This document shows, piece by piece, positions 25,844 through 34,084 of a stretch of DNA of 64,000 nucleotides (its first letter is position 1; the number at the start of each line of letters is the position of its first letter). The stretch is from the NCBI RefSeq assembly GCF_900104455.1, contig NZ_FNHB01000001.1:1043959-1107958 (forward strand), given 5' to 3'. The translations under genes were made by a program, and so were the position numbers. The notes beneath the pieces are model-generated. The model worked only from the letters and a program-made list of their open reading frames with translations. It did not search any database and was not told the origin of the DNA. This stretch comes from Dendrosporobacter quercicolus. Its GTDB lineage: Bacteria > Bacillota > Negativicutes > DSM-1736 > Dendrosporobacteraceae.

Positions 25844-28126
25844 ATGCACATCCCTGAGCTTATTTCTGATTTGGCTCTCATGCTGCTGGTAGCCGGAATT
25901 ATGACGCTTATATTTAAGCGATTCCAGCAGCCCTTGGTTTTAGGGTATATTATTGCCGGTTTTATGGTAGGCCCTTATTTTACGCTGGTCCCGGCAGTTA
26001 CCGATGTGGTAAGTATTAGTACCTGGAGTGAAATCGGTATCATTATTCTGATGTTCTCGCTGGGGTTGGAGTTTAACTTACATAAACTTGCTTCTGTTGG
26101 CGGTACGGCAATTATTACAGCCATTACGGAAGTTGTTTCAATGCTGGCAATTGGTTTTGCCTGCGGCCAGTTGATGGGCTGGACTGTTATGAACAGCGTA
26201 TTTCTTGGCGGAATGCTGTCTATGTCCTCAACAACCATTATTATCAAAGCATTTGAAGATTTAAACCTAAAAGGGAAAAAGTTCACTGAACTCGTATTTG
26301 GCACATTAATTATTGAAGATATTGCCGGCATTTTTATGATGGTCATGCTGTCGACGATTGCAGTCAGCCAGGGTATTTCAGGCGGCGAGCTGGCTGCGCA
26401 CTTGCTAAAAATGATTTTTTATTTAGCTCTCTGGCTTATTCTGGGGATATATCTTTTGCCTACAATACTAAAAGATGTGCAAAAACTGATGAATGACGAG
26501 ACACTTTTAATTGTGTCTTTAGGCATTTGCTTTGGCATGGTTTTTTTAGCCAATTATCTTGGTTTTTCTTCGGCTTTGGGGTCTTTTTTGGCCGGTTCAT
26601 TGCTAGCAGGCACGATTCATGCTGAAAAAATCGAACATATCAATAAACCGATAAAAGATTTGTTTGGCGCCATATTTTTTATTTCGGTCGGTATGATGGT
26701 TGACCCGTCGCTCATCGTAAAATACGCAGGGCCGATTGTGGTTATTACAATTGCGACCATTTTTGGTAAAGCGATGATGTCGACATTAGGCGTGCTGCTT
26801 TCAGGGCAATCATTAAAAACATCGATACTCTGCGGTTTTTCACTCGCACAAATTGGAGAGTTTTCATTTATAATCGCTGCTTTAGGCATCTCGCTGGGGG
26901 TAATCAGCGATTATATCTATTCGATTATAGTCTCAGTTTCGGTTATTACGACATTTACCACGCCGTTTGTCATCCGGGCGGCTGAGGGAAGCTACGTCTA
27001 TTTGGATAAATATCTCCCCAAGAAAGTTTCCAAATATCTAAACAGACATACTTCGGAAAACCAGTCTGAAACAGAACAAGACAGTGATTGGGTTGCCTTT
27101 TTTAAAAAATATTTTTCCCGTTTGATACTTAATGTCGTTATTATGCTGGGGATTATTTTGGCGGGGACATCGTTCCTGGAACCATTTTTAGCCGCGCATA
27201 TGCCTGCTAATCTTGCGGCATTGCTGGCGACGCTGGTTACTTTAATATTGATGGCGCCATTTCTTAAGCAGTGTTTATTTAAAAAGAATGAATACTTTAT
27301 TCCGCTTTGGTTTAAAAGCGCAACAAACCATTTGCCGCTGATCATGCTGATTTTATTGAGGCTGGGAACATTGGTTTTCTTGGTTATGCTTCCTTTTACC
27401 ATTATGCTTAACTTTTCTACGTTATATATCTTGGTAGTGGCGGTCGGGCTGGTATTACTTATTGCCCGCTCAGACTGGCTGATTGCTCCTTACTTAAAAA
27501 TTGAAGCGCGTTTTCTGGCTAATTTTAACGAGAGAAAGTTAGAGGAAAGAAAAGGAAAGAATATTGGCCATAGCTGGCTGGATGAGCGGATTCATGTAAG
27601 TAAGTTCCGTTGTAGCGACCAAATCGCTGTTTTGGATAAAACATTGGCCGATTTACCGGAAACCGAGCGCTCAAAATTGAAAATCATTAAAATTATTCGG
27701 GGTGGCAAACATATTAATATTCCAGAAGGGTCGGAACATATTCGGGCAAACGATATTGTCTTTGTTGCCGGCAGCGACAAGGTGCTCGACTCTTTTGCTA
27801 TTTTGGCGAAGGTCAATTTAGATAAAAAAGAAGACGGCGGGTATGCGACTTTGCGCGAATTTATCAAAAACCAGGAAGCCTTTGAAGAAGATGACCAGTT
27901 GCTTTGCTACGCTGTAACCGTTGAAAAAGATTCGGACTTAGCCGGCGTGGCGATTAAAGACTCTAAGATAAAAAGCGAATGGGGCGGATTTTTGCTGGGC
28001 TTAGAAAGAGATCTTTACCCAATTTTGGCTCCGGATATTAATATGTACATTCAAGAAAATGATTTGGTCTGGATTTTAGGTACGCAGGCAATGGCCGGGA
28101 AACTGGCTAAAGACGATCTGCTATAA
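25844..28126 (+). CDS. Cation:proton antiporter of the CPA2/Kef type with C-terminal RCK_C domains
   Basis: A 760-residue transporter. Residues 1-390 carry about 12 membrane spans of the Na+/H+ exchanger fold (QQPLVLGYIIAGFMVGPYF, and FLGGMLSMSSTTIIIKAFED, the region of the ion-binding site). A further hydrophobic region lies at about 435-575, and two TrkA-C-like cytosolic domains end the protein (DIVFVAGSDKVLDSF and DLVWILGTQAMAGKL). It exchanges K+ or Na+ for protons and is probably gated by a ligand on the TrkA-C parts. The start is ATG 25844 with AAAGGAAG before it, because the exchanger fold begins there; frames upstream are unlike the family. Single gene. Confidence 0.88.
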   Translation: MHIPELISDLALMLLVAGIMTLIFKRFQQPLVLGYIIAGFMVGPYFTLVPAVTDVVSISTWSEIGIIILMFSLGLEFNLHKLASVGGTAIITAITEVVSMLAIGFACGQLMGWTVMNSVFLGGMLSMSSTTIIIKAFEDLNLKGKKFTELVFGTLIIEDIAGIFMMVMLSTIAVSQGISGGELAAHLLKMIFYLALWLILGIYLLPTILKDVQKLMNDETLLIVSLGICFGMVFLANYLGFSSALGSFLAGSLLAGTIHAEKIEHINKPIKDLFGAIFFISVGMMVDPSLIVKYAGPIVVITIATIFGKAMMSTLGVLLSGQSLKTSILCGFSLAQIGEFSFIIAALGISLGVISDYIYSIIVSVSVITTFTTPFVIRAAEGSYVYLDKYLPKKVSKYLNRHTSENQSETEQDSDWVAFFKKYFSRLILNVVIMLGIILAGTSFLEPFLAAHMPANLAALLATLVTLILMAPFLKQCLFKKNEYFIPLWFKSATNHLPLIMLILLRLGTLVFLVMLPFTIMLNFSTLYILVVAVGLVLLIARSDWLIAPYLKIEARFLANFNERKLEERKGKNIGHSWLDERIHVSKFRCSDQIAVLDKTLADLPETERSKLKIIKIIRGGKHINIPEGSEHIRANDIVFVAGSDKVLDSFAILAKVNLDKKEDGGYATLREFIKNQEAFEEDDQLLCYAVTVEKDSDLAGVAIKDSKIKSEWGGFLLGLERDLYPILAPDINMYIQENDLVWILGTQAMAGKLAKDDLL

Positions 28127-28225
28127 CAGGAAACGATAAAAAATAGGAGGATCTGCCGGAAAACCGCGGGCCGGAATCCTAATGTTGGTTTTCCCCAATA
28201 CAGGCATGTCCACGGAAACACACGT

Positions 28226-28290
28226 CATATTTCCCCACAGCCCTTGAAGGCCCCGCCTGGCCTTCAAGGGCTGCATTTTCTTTCAGCAGG
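28226..28290 (+). repeat. Dispersed hairpin repeat, copy 2
   Basis: CAGCCCTTGAAGG (28238-28250) pairs with CCTTCAAGGGCTG (28261-28273) around CCCCGCCTGG. It shares its left edge (CATATTTCCCCACAGCCC), loop (CCCCGCCTGG) and right edge (TTTCAGCAG) with the copy at 15076-15142. Here it follows the antiporter gene in the same orientation with a T-rich tail, so it may act as its terminator. Confidence 0.65.
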
Positions 28291-28595
28291 ACTTGTTCTC
28301 CACGCGTATGGAGCTGGGATGTCTCGGCAAGGGGCCTGGAGCAATACGCCGCTGGAAGCCTTCGGCAAAAGATGAAATACGAATGGTAGATAAGCATGGG
28401 AAGTTTGTCATGCATAGCGTCTGGGGGCCGGTTTTAACTTATTTTATTATCTTTGTATCCTATGCAAAATTTGCCCAGCCAAGGAAGCGCAGGCGATTAA
28501 ACCGGTACATATTTTTTGCTGCTCAGGAGGATTGTGCTAATAATTGTCAAATAATATCAATAAATGTCGAATAAGATTAATTCTCAAAGAAACAA

Positions 28596-28684
28596 TTTGG
28601 CAAACTGTCGAAAAAGCTATGGGTCTACAAGCGTCTCCGCTCAGACTGCCAGGTTGCATCAAACTGCATTCTGGCCTTTTTTGT
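28596..28684 (+). promoter_or_regulatory. Candidate c-di-GMP-I-like riboswitch with overlapping terminator before a chemoreceptor
   Basis: The leader holds TTGGCAAACTGTCGAAA, then AAGCTATGGGTCTAC, a short AGCG-TCTC-CGCT hairpin, AGACTGCCAGGTTGC, and an overlapping stem GCCAG...CTGGC followed by TTTTTT at 28675-28682. The blocks GGCAAAC, AAAGCTATGGGTCTA and CCAGGTTGC are those of GEMM (c-di-GMP-I) riboswitches, in order. The first hairpin is shorter than usual, so it may be a variant or decayed aptamer. The terminator would be coupled to the aptamer closing stem. Chemoreceptor genes are known GEMM targets. Confidence 0.5.
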
Positions 28685-28746
28685 TTCCATTCGTACAAAG
28701 TTTCGTTATACGCATTCAGGTTTAAAACGGAGGTATTAAGGTATTA

Positions 28747-30780
28747 ATGAAAGTCACGAGTATGAAAAAGAGACTGCTACTTATTCTGTTTCCCTTTTTT
28801 ATTTTATCCTTTGCCCTACTGCTGGGGATAAATTATTACAATGCACAGCAGGCACTGATGTCGAGCGTTGATGAATCTGCCATCGCTATCAGCAGTGACT
28901 ATTCCCACCGAATTGAAAGCTATGTTCAGGGAGCCGTAATCCAACTTAAGTCTTTTGCCGCAATAAAAGCCGTATATAATCCAACCGACACAGAGCAGTT
29001 GCTGACGGCTTTGAACGATTGCGCCCAAAGTCTGGAGCACCTTGAAAATATAACCTACATTTCTCGGGACGGGACCGGGCTGAGACCGAACGGCACCACC
29101 GTCTATCTTGGGGAACGCGAATATTTCCAGCAGGTGCTGAGCAGCAAAGAAACGGTGGTCTCCGATGTCCTGACCTCAAGGACTACCGGAAAAGTAGCAG
29201 TAAATGTGGCTGTACCGGTGATGTTTCATAATCAGTTGACCGGTGTGCTAACCGGCACCGTCTCTTTGGCAAAACTGACAACATTAATTACCGATATGCA
29301 GTTTCTCACAAGCGGCTATGGAGTAATAGCCGACAGCAGCGGCAAAGTGATCATCCACCCCACAATGCCGGAACTGGCTGGTAAAATAAGTTTTAGCGAA
29401 AAAAGGGTTGATTCTGCGCTCCAAATGAAAGAATCCGAACTGGATGACCGACTTATCACCCTGTTCAAAACAGCCGTTGAGACAGATCAAACAGTGCGGG
29501 GCACGTATAAATTTGTTGACGGTATAACGAAGATCGGCGTTTTTGCCCCCATCCGCCTATCTGGCGACAGGCAATGGATCATGGTTGTAACAGCACCGGC
29601 AGCGGAAGCTGAACAGGCCCTGACCGCCCTGACCCGATCCATGTTAGCTGGCACGCTTGTCTGTCTCGGCCTGGCAGGCGGCTTCATCCTGTGGATCAGC
29701 AGCCTGCTTGCCCGGCCAATTACCTTCATTCGCAATGAATGCCTGCTGTTGGCCCAGGGAGATTTGCGCGACCAGGAAGTCAAAGTTAACTCACATGATG
29801 AAATTGGTCAGCTGGCCCGGGGGTTTCGCGATATGCGGAGCAGTTTGCGCGAACTGGTCGCCAAGGTTCTCTCTCAGTCGAAACAACTGGCCGCCTCCAG
29901 TGAAGAACTGACGGCAAGCGCCCAGCAATCGGCAGATGCCGCCAATCAGGTGGCGGCATCTATCACGGAAATTGCCCGTGGTGCAGAGGATCAGGTGACG
30001 GCCGTTAATCAGATTACAATAAGTTCGCAGCAGATGAAAACAAAAATGGAGCAGATTTCCCAGGCAACACAAGAACTGTCGCAAATTGCAGCCGTCGCTG
30101 CCCAGGAGGCGGATCAAGGCCGCAATACGCTAAATCAGGCGGTTGAACAGATGAGTGCCATTGGCAAGAGTACCGATACAACTCAGGTCACCATCATGGA
30201 GCTAAGCAAAAGCTCCCGGGAAATCAGGGAAATTGTCACCCTTATTTCTTCCATTGCCGGACAGACTAACTTACTGGCCCTCAATGCCGCCATCGAAGCG
30301 GCCAGAGCTGGTGAGCAAGGCAGAGGCTTTGCCGTAGTAGCCGAGGAAGTACGCAAACTTGCCGAGGAATCCGGCCGCGCCGCCGGTAAAATAAATGAAC
30401 TGGCCGCCAAAAATGAATCCAATCTCAATGAGGTTGTCCATATCACCCAAAACGGCACTGCCGGCATTCAGACGGGAATTTCGCTTGTACATACTACCGG
30501 AGAAACTTTTGAAGATATAGTGAAAAAAATCCATACTATATCCAAGCAGATACAGGCTATCTCAGAATCGGTTCAGCAGATGGCCGCCGGCAATCAGGAT
30601 TTGGTTGAATCCATCCACAAGATTGACTTGGCCAGCCAAAATGCTTCATCCGAGGCCCAGACAGTTTCAGCAGCAACGGAAGAGCAATCCGCCTCAATGC
30701 AGCAAATTGCCGCTTCGAGCCAAAATCTGGCCGAACTTGCCGATGCTTTACAGTCCGCAATTGCTAAATTCCGATTGTAA
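28747..30780 (+). CDS. Methyl-accepting chemotaxis protein with periplasmic Cache sensor
   Basis: A 677-residue chemoreceptor. A first membrane span ([19 protein letters not shown]) lies at about 9-27, a dCache-type sensor at about 40-285 ([24 protein letters not shown] and [15 protein letters not shown] are typical), and a second span near 295-318 leads into a HAMP domain. The cytoplasmic signalling part is a long coiled coil with the kinase-contact tip [20 protein letters not shown] at about 517. It senses a small molecule such as an amino or organic acid and controls CheA. ATG 28747 has AAGG nearby. The upstream c-di-GMP-like riboswitch suggests control by the motile/sessile switch. The ligand is unknown. 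Confidence 0.93.
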   Translation: MKVTSMKKRLLLILFPFFILSFALLLGINYYNAQQALMSSVDESAIAISSDYSHRIESYVQGAVIQLKSFAAIKAVYNPTDTEQLLTALNDCAQSLEHLENITYISRDGTGLRPNGTTVYLGEREYFQQVLSSKETVVSDVLTSRTTGKVAVNVAVPVMFHNQLTGVLTGTVSLAKLTTLITDMQFLTSGYGVIADSSGKVIIHPTMPELAGKISFSEKRVDSALQMKESELDDRLITLFKTAVETDQTVRGTYKFVDGITKIGVFAPIRLSGDRQWIMVVTAPAAEAEQALTALTRSMLAGTLVCLGLAGGFILWISSLLARPITFIRNECLLLAQGDLRDQEVKVNSHDEIGQLARGFRDMRSSLRELVAKVLSQSKQLAASSEELTASAQQSADAANQVAASITEIARGAEDQVTAVNQITISSQQMKTKMEQISQATQELSQIAAVAAQEADQGRNTLNQAVEQMSAIGKSTDTTQVTIMELSKSSREIREIVTLISSIAGQTNLLALNAAIEAARAGEQGRGFAVVAEEVRKLAEESGRAAGKINELAAKNESNLNEVVHITQNGTAGIQTGISLVHTTGETFEDIVKKIHTISKQIQAISESVQQMAAGNQDLVESIHKIDLASQNASSEAQTVSAATEEQSASMQQIAASSQNLAELADALQSAIAKFRL

Positions 30781-30822
30781 TTAACAATCAGCAGGCCGCC
30801 GGACGCCTAATGCCCGGAAAAA

Positions 30823-30853
30823 GAGTCCGTACTGTATGAATCGGTACGGACTC
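30823..30853. terminator. Hairpin terminator between convergent genes
   Basis: GAGTCCGTAC (30823-30832) pairs with GTACGGACTC (30844-30853). On the minus strand the stem is followed by TTTTT, so it mainly serves moeA; on the plus strand it lies 43 bases after the chemoreceptor stop. Confidence 0.8.
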
Positions 30854-30875
30854 ACTTATTTATACTCTCCAGTAC

Positions 30876-32081
30876 CTACAGCAGCAAGGCTGCAACGGTA
30901 GCACCGGCAACCAGCGGCGGGCTGAACGCCGGAATATCCAGCAGCGCATTGGCCTCCAACAGGCCGGCCATCATGCCGTTGCTTTGCAGCAACAACGGTC
31001 TGGCTGCCAGCCGGCCATTGTCGAAGATACACTCCGCCCAGACAAACCGGCGCACCGGCCCCGTTTTCACCAGCTTCTGCTGTAATACAGCCGCTGCCCG
31101 GGGCCGCTCAATCTGCCTGACGCCGGCCATCCGGCGCACCAGCGGTCTGATCAGCAGCTCAAAGGAGACCCCCGCGGCCGCCGGATTTCCCGACAGGCCG
31201 ATCAACAACCTGTCCCGCCAGCAGCCGGCCAGTACCGGCATGCCCGGTTTGATGGCTACCCGGCTAAACAGTGGTCTGACGCTCAGGCGTTCAAACAATG
31301 GCCTCATCAGATCATAATCGCCAACCGAAGCTCCGCCGGTGGTTAAATACAGATCAATATCAGCTGCTTGCTCAAGTCGTTGTTCAATATCATCTATATT
31401 ATCGCGAACCTGCCCCAGCAGCACCGGTTCGCCGCCTGCTTCCAGCACTTTCGCCGCCAGCATGTAGCTGTTCGAATCGCGGATTTTACCCGGTTCCACC
31501 AACTGATTGACGGCAACTATTTCCGTTCCTGTTGCTAATATCGCCACCCTGGGCTTTTCATACACTCTGGGTTTATCCTGCCCAAACATGGCCAGGATAC
31601 CTAGTGCGCCATCCCGCAAAGCACTGCCTGGCGTTAGAAGCACCGCTCCCTGTTTAAACTCTTCCCCCTGGCGGCAAATATTCCGGTCGGCCCCGGCCGC
31701 CGTGATAATGTTAATAAATCCATTCACCGTAACGGTATCCTCCAGTCTGATTACAGCATCAGCGCCGGCGGGAATTTTCGCCCCGGTCATAATTCTGACC
31801 GCAGTCCCCGCTCTAACCGCAGTCCTGGGCACCATACCGGCCGGCACATCATCTATAACTTCGAGACTAACCGGACAATCAGCTGTTGCGTGTTTAACGT
31901 CGGCAAACCGTACGGCATAACCGTCCAGCGGTGAACGGGCAAACGGCGGAAAATCAATATCGGCGGCAGTATTCTGCGCCAGTATCCGTCCGTAACACGC
32001 AGCTAACGGCAATTCAACCACAGGCATTTGACGTGAGTTTTCCTGCAAAAGGCTACAAGCCTGCTCCAATAAGATTGCCAT
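30876..32081 (-). CDS. moeA: Molybdopterin molybdenumtransferase MoeA
   Basis: A 401-residue MoeA, which inserts molybdate into adenylylated molybdopterin. Visible motifs are the N-terminal PFARSPLDGYAVR at about 46-58, IMTGAKIPAGADAVIR at about 97-112, the MoCF-domain TTGGASVGDYDLM at about 248-260 and LSGNPAAAGVSFELL at about 294-308. All domains of the usual protein are present. It closes the minus-strand molybdoenzyme run that starts with tatA and is followed by its own terminator. A gap of about 184 bases separates it from the torD-like gene, so it may also have a separate promoter. Confidence 0.95.
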   Translation of the reverse strand: MAILLEQACSLLQENSRQMPVVELPLAACYGRILAQNTAADIDFPPFARSPLDGYAVRFADVKHATADCPVSLEVIDDVPAGMVPRTAVRAGTAVRIMTGAKIPAGADAVIRLEDTVTVNGFINIITAAGADRNICRQGEEFKQGAVLLTPGSALRDGALGILAMFGQDKPRVYEKPRVAILATGTEIVAVNQLVEPGKIRDSNSYMLAAKVLEAGGEPVLLGQVRDNIDDIEQRLEQAADIDLYLTTGGASVGDYDLMRPLFERLSVRPLFSRVAIKPGMPVLAGCWRDRLLIGLSGNPAAAGVSFELLIRPLVRRMAGVRQIERPRAAAVLQQKLVKTGPVRRFVWAECIFDNGRLAARPLLLQSNGMMAGLLEANALLDIPAFSPPLVAGATVAALLL

Positions 32082-32265
32082 AACATCACCTCCCCGCCCG
32101 ACTACTGAACCAATGACCAGAAAATCGGCTATTCCCTGTATATCTTCCCGCGCAAAATGCCGTATTTCCGCATACCGGCAATAGACTTGCCCACACCTGC
32201 CGAATTGGGTTCCAACCTAACGGCGACCGTCACGATGCACTTCAATTTGTGTCTGATTTTCCTGT

Positions 32266-32916
32266 TCAAACCCTTATGCATTGCTTATACTCACACGATT
32301 CCGCAAAATCATCGACAATCCACCCTTTCGTTATCATTGCCAACCCAGACCAGAAATGGGTCTCCGCATTGCAGGTCACATCTTTTTGCCAATCCGGAAC
32401 CCATGACAATAAATGTTCCTTTAAAAAGGAACATTGTATATTCATAATTTCCACCGTATTTTCACTATTTTCCTGAGCCACTGCACCCACCCGCGCCATA
32501 AACGCTAATTCCAGAGCAATATGATCGGCAGGTTCCGCCTGGTTGACCACCAGCCCTTCACGAAGATAAATTTTCCGTACTGCATCGTCAGGCTCGCCAA
32601 ACAACAGCTTGTCCCTGGTCCGGTACACCGATTCCCATGGCGGCGCCAATACAGGGCCGGGGCCGACAAATAACCGCTGACAATCAGAGGCCAATAATTC
32701 CGTGTACTTATCGTTGTTTTTTTGTTCATTCATTTCTTGCATTATTTTACGGGCTCCATCCACAATCGCCGGCTGCCGTTGATATCCGCTCAATTCCCGC
32801 ATAATTGCTGTATTCGATAAAATGTCCAGCCCCGCTTTCACCTCGCCCCGGTAACAAAGAGCCAACCAAGAATAGATGAATCTTCTTGCGCTTAACCACT
32901 GTTTAACATTGTCCAT
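32266..32916 (-). CDS. TorD/DmsD-family molybdoenzyme chaperone
   Basis: A 216-residue all-helical chaperone of the TorD family, which binds the Tat signal of a molybdoenzyme and helps cofactor loading. The family hallmark appears as DCQRLFVGPGPVLAPPWESVYR at roughly residues 79-100, followed by the acidic PADHIALELAFMARV. The start is ATG 32916, eight bases after AAGGAG; the GTG six bases earlier is too close to that site. It lies 27 bases after the PepSY gene. Its client is presumably the DMSO-reductase-like protein encoded two genes upstream. Confidence 0.88.
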   Translation of the reverse strand: MDNVKQWLSARRFIYSWLALCYRGEVKAGLDILSNTAIMRELSGYQRQPAIVDGARKIMQEMNEQKNNDKYTELLASDCQRLFVGPGPVLAPPWESVYRTRDKLLFGEPDDAVRKIYLREGLVVNQAEPADHIALELAFMARVGAVAQENSENTVEIMNIQCSFLKEHLLSWVPDWQKDVTCNAETHFWSGLAMITKGWIVDDFAESCEYKQCIRV

Positions 32917-32943
32917 AAGCACTGCTCCTTATTTAAAACCGTA

Positions 32944-33393
32944 TCACAATGGTCTTTTATCGACAGCGTTCTTTACCAAACTGTTTTTTGTAAATTGAAC
33001 TTTGAGAAAAGGAACAGAAAGATAAATACCTGTCAGGGTAAGAATAATGATGCTGACCGCGACAAGCTCAACCAACCAGCGAAAAGTATTGTTATAAATG
33101 ATCCCCTGATGCAACTGCTTGAGAAAAACGAGAGAACTTACGTCGCCGGATACCAGCTTGGCCTGTTCCGCCGCTGTTCGCGCCTCTTCTTCAGTTAAAT
33201 TCTGATTCAGGCCGGCAGGACTTTTGACTTCTCCGGTCAAAAGCTGTGAATGTTGTGAGTGAGTTGCTTTTCCAGCTCCAATAAGTGCCGGCCGGGAAAG
33301 AATTAAACCGGTGAAGGCCTCTGTCAATAAAAACAGCGAAATGATTAAACCTAACCATAGATGCACTGTGCGCACTGTTTGCAAATATTTCAC
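32944..33393 (-). CDS. PepSY-associated transmembrane protein
   Basis: A 149-residue protein with an N-terminal span (HLWLGLIISLFLLTEAFTGLIL, about 11-32), a periplasmic loop and a C-terminal span (LVELVAVSIIILTLTGIYL, about 107-125), in the pattern of PepSY-TM proteins. Histidines next to the spans (TVHLW and LKQLHQG) could bind haem. The GTG start at 33393 has GAGGAAAC before it. It sits where a DMSO-reductase operon would normally encode its membrane anchor and quinol oxidase subunit, so it may supply electrons or hold the complex at the membrane. That role is inferred from position. Confidence 0.75.
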   Translation of the reverse strand: MKYLQTVRTVHLWLGLIISLFLLTEAFTGLILSRPALIGAGKATHSQHSQLLTGEVKSPAGLNQNLTEEEARTAAEQAKLVSGDVSSLVFLKQLHQGIIYNNTFRWLVELVAVSIIILTLTGIYLSVPFLKVQFTKNSLVKNAVDKRPL

Positions 33394-33482
33394 GTTTCCT
33401 CGCCTCTCTCTCTATTTTTTCAATATGACTTTCGCTCTGCAGCAACGCCGGCAAAGGCGCGTGCCTTTCTCGCCCAATTACC

Positions 33483-34067
33483 CTAACCCGAAATGGCATG
33501 CCGGTGAGGAGTAATCACCAATGCCGGCTGAGTAATCGTGGCATTGGGCAGGCCTTTGGTCTGATTGAGCGCTCCATATTTTTCCCTTAGTTCATCCAGC
33601 GTACCGTACCCCAGTGTCCGCACTGGGCAAGAAGATACGCAGACCGGCTCTTTTCCCTCTGCCAGCAGGTCCCGGCAAAAGTCGCATTTGCCAACTTTAT
33701 TGGTGTCGGGATTAAACTGCGGCGCGCCATAAGGACAATATTTAATACAGGTCTGGCAGCCAATGCATCTCTCCTGATCAATGTGAACAATCCCGTCTGC
33801 CGCTCTTTTTTGCAATGCCGCAGTTGGGCAATGCTCCACGCATGCCGGGTTTACACAATGGTTGCAGCTAATCGACAGCCAGAAAGCATAGACCCTCCTG
33901 GGAATAACTGCAGCGCCCCTCTTTTCGTAAGTGCCGCCCTCCTGCTCACTGACCCGCCGGAACAATTGACCCACCGCCAGATTATTCTTGTCTTTGCAGG
34001 CAATCTGACAGGTTTTACAACCTACGCAATGTTTCTGTTCGAAATAAAAAGCCAGTTGTTTCGCCAT
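33483..34067 (-). CDS. Four-cluster ferredoxin-like subunit of a DMSO-reductase-family enzyme (DmsB-like)
   Basis: A 194-residue iron-sulphur protein with 16 cysteines in four groups: CVGCKTCQIACKDKN at about 14-28, CNHCVNPACVEHCP at about 68-81, CIGCQTCIKYCPYG at about 100-113, and CDFC with CVSSCP at about 127-148. This is the DmsB/NrfC plan, which passes electrons to the molybdopterin subunit. The start ATG 34067 lies 17 bases after the catalytic gene. It should form a complex with that subunit. Cluster contents are as usual; nothing is missing. Confidence 0.93.
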   Translation of the reverse strand: MAKQLAFYFEQKHCVGCKTCQIACKDKNNLAVGQLFRRVSEQEGGTYEKRGAAVIPRRVYAFWLSISCNHCVNPACVEHCPTAALQKRAADGIVHIDQERCIGCQTCIKYCPYGAPQFNPDTNKVGKCDFCRDLLAEGKEPVCVSSCPVRTLGYGTLDELREKYGALNQTKGLPNATITQPALVITPHRHAISG

Positions 34068-34084
34068 ATCGCATCACAAACCTT

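Noticed and set aside
28293..28574. Plus-strand frame between antiporter and chemoreceptor
   Set aside because: Overlaps the dispersed hairpin repeat, has no family features and no ribosome site.
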